Assembly (NCBI GenBank): GCA_002104945.1
Contig: MCFH01000032.1
Span: forward strand, 372,001 to 436,000
Length of the DNA stretch: 64,000 bases
From: Piromyces finnis
Taxonomy: Eukaryota > Neocallimastigomycota > Neocallimastigomycetes > Neocallimastigales > Neocallimastigaceae
Reading direction: 5' to 3'
The notes beneath the pieces were generated by a model. That model did no database searches, was not told the DNA's origin, and saw only the letters and a program-made list of their open reading frames with translations. The position numbers and the translations under genes were made by a program. How positions within the stretch are numbered: position 1 is the first letter of the stretch; each line of letters begins with the position of its first letter. Below are positions 62,311 to 64,000 of this stretch, piece after piece.

Positions 62311-63195
62311 TATGTTTTATTATTGAAGCATTTCTTTCAAAGCACATCAAAAATAATAATAATAATAAATTAAAATAAAATAATATAATAGTTAGAATTA
62401 ATCATAAAAAACAGAGTACAGCTAGTAACAACACTTGAGTTGTGGAGGAGGCGCTCAAAGTTATTTTATAAAAATACAAACTATAATTATTTTATAAATT
62501 TTAAATTATTTTTATTTTTTGGAACGAATTTCTAAAACACTTTTCTTTTCAAATTTTCTTGAAAATTAGATTTATTTGATAATATTTTAAAAAAATATTA
62601 CATAATAAACTAATATTGACTTCCTACACGTAAAAAGTTAGTCTTTGATTTCATAATACTTTTGAGTTTAGGTATAGTTGAAACACGGGGAAATTAATTT
62701 GTTCAACTCTTTCACACTAACAAGAGTTAGCTATCATAAAGAATTAAACAATATTACTTCCTATTATCGAAAGATATTAACATTCGACTTTACCTACTTT
62801 ATCGTGAAAGAGCTAAAGGAATTCTTAGATATTAGTTTATAACAAATTATATATTTGGTGGTCTAACACTATATAATTTGGTATATATTTTTAATTAATT
62901 GTTGTTAATAAATATAATTGAAGAAAGCTTTTAATTTTAATAAAACATATTTTTCTATTTTTTTTCTTTAAATTTGTTCCATTAAAAAAATTTTTTGGGA
63001 AGCTTTGTTTAATTTAATATTGATAATCGAAATATTCTTTTCTTATCAAGTTTGAGTTAAACAATTTATATTTCAGCAATAGACAAGCCTTATTGATTTA
63101 TTAACAGGGGCATATTAGGGGTAATAGTAAGAACCTGAAGCGCATGACGGAACTTAGATCTCGTGAATAAAGTGACAGAAACATCCATTACCAGA
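62311..63195. other. Spacer between retrotransposon sequences
   Basis: Less AT-extreme than most intergenic DNA here (for example GAGTTGTGGAGGAGGCGCTC near 62439-62458) and probably part of another decayed element, but I found no paired LTR, gag motif or long frame. Confidence 0.5.
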
Positions 63196-64000
63196 ATGCT
63201 CCTTCAGTATTCCAAAGATTTATTCAGGACATTCTATCTGATGCTATTGGTGTCTTTGCCCAAGTATATCTAGACGACATTATTATATACTCCCGAAACG
63301 AATCTGACCATATCAAACACGTAAAACAGATCTTAAATACATTAGCAAAAAACAGCCTTTACGCAAAGTTAGAGAAATGTGTGTTTTACGTGAAAGAAAC
63401 TACTTTCCTCGGTTTTACTGTTTCTACGAATGGCCTAACAATGGACAAAAACAAAGTGAAATCAATAATTGAGTGGCCTGTCCCGAAAAATCTTAAAGAA
63501 CTTCAAAGTTTTTTAGGATTGTGCAATTTCTATAAAAAGTTTATAAAAAACTTCGCTGGAATAATGGAACCGCTCCGCAAACTCCTTAAGAAGAATTCTG
63601 AATTCAAATGGGATAGTGCTATTAATGAAGCATTTAATAAGCTAAAGAATTCCTTTTTAGAAAATGAACTTCTTATTTTTCCCTGACCCTGAAAAGGAAT
63701 TTGTAGTAGAAACAGACGCAAGCGACTTTGCTTTAGGATGTATTATTTCCCAAATATCCGAAGCCGATAATCTATTACATCCAGTCGCTTTTTATTCAAG
63801 ATCTTTAAGTAACGCTGAATTTAATTATACTATATACGAAAAAGAGCTACTCGCAATAATCACGGCTTCGACATCTGGAGGCATCATCTTGAGGGTGCCA
63901 AATATCCTGTACAAATTATTACGGATCACCGTAATTTATTGTATTTTAAAAAACCTCAACATCTTAACCAGATGTAAAGATATCAAACACCTCAGCTTGA
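63196..64000 (+). mobile_element. Decayed Ty3-type pol fragment, runs off the window
   Basis: Begins abruptly inside reverse transcriptase (a NAPSVFQRF segment), with the catalytic box YLDDIIIYS near 63268-63294, then ETTFLGFTVSTNGLTMDK, QSFLGLCNFYKKFIKNF and RNase H ([21 protein letters not shown]). There is a one-base insertion at the CCC near 63681-63683, a one-base deletion near 63867, and a stop near 63978. It is related to, but clearly different from, the intact element's pol. 5'-truncated and inactive. Confidence 0.88.

Overview
The window reads as nuclear DNA of an anaerobic gut fungus (Neocallimastigomycota). Non-coding DNA is extremely AT-rich and full of A/T homopolymers and ATT microsatellites. 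Genes have short AT-rich introns with GTAAGT/GTAAAT-type donors. Two secreted proteins end in the cysteine-rich fungal dockerin (CBM10-type) modules that attach enzymes to the anaerobic-fungal cellulosome. I cannot name the genus or species. I saw no rRNA, no convincing tRNA and no CRISPR.

Left third (1-24.8 kb) is stable gene space with intron-containing genes separated by kilobases of AT-rich DNA. In order: a BTG/Tob antiproliferative-domain gene (3194-3926, +); a 1612-residue P4-type ATPase lipid flippase (6790-12275, -); a nine-exon NAD(P)HX epimerase with an apparent 6-nt microexon (16406-18520, +); and a receptor-like protein joining a bacterial-type solute-binding domain to seven membrane helices (20176-23190, +). 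A small orphan gene follows at 24769.

Middle (25-49.5 kb) is accessory and rearranged. It holds two decayed gene fragments, a CotH-kinase-like protein with three dockerins (27002-29486, -), and a single-exon acyltransferase-3 membrane protein that looks bacterial in style (34012-35331, -). A secreted protein with two DUF3237-like repeats, an Asn-rich linker and two dockerins lies at 41060-42658. Interleaved are four near-identical copies plus two fragments of an undescribed 121-residue basic protein family. The copies are carried on roughly 1.1-1.4 kb repeats, two of which form a 1263-bp-arm inverted duplication. A diverged, intron-containing relative lies at 38600-39134. This small-protein family is my best candidate for something previously undescribed.

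Right part (50-64 kb) is retrotransposon territory. A decayed Ty3-type pol (minus strand, about 51.07-53.92 kb) is interrupted by a long ATT/GTT microsatellite. It is followed by a complete Ty3/chromodomain LTR element (55337-62305) with a 5-bp target duplication, TGTAA...TTACA LTR ends and an uninterrupted 1611-codon gag-pol. Its leader carries a 61-bp tandem repeat built from a CTACC motif. Its two LTRs match for 580 bp and then diverge sharply. A third, frameshifted Ty3 pol fragment runs off the right edge.

Exon boundaries were placed by hand from splice signals, reading frame and family motifs; no transcript or database search was available.
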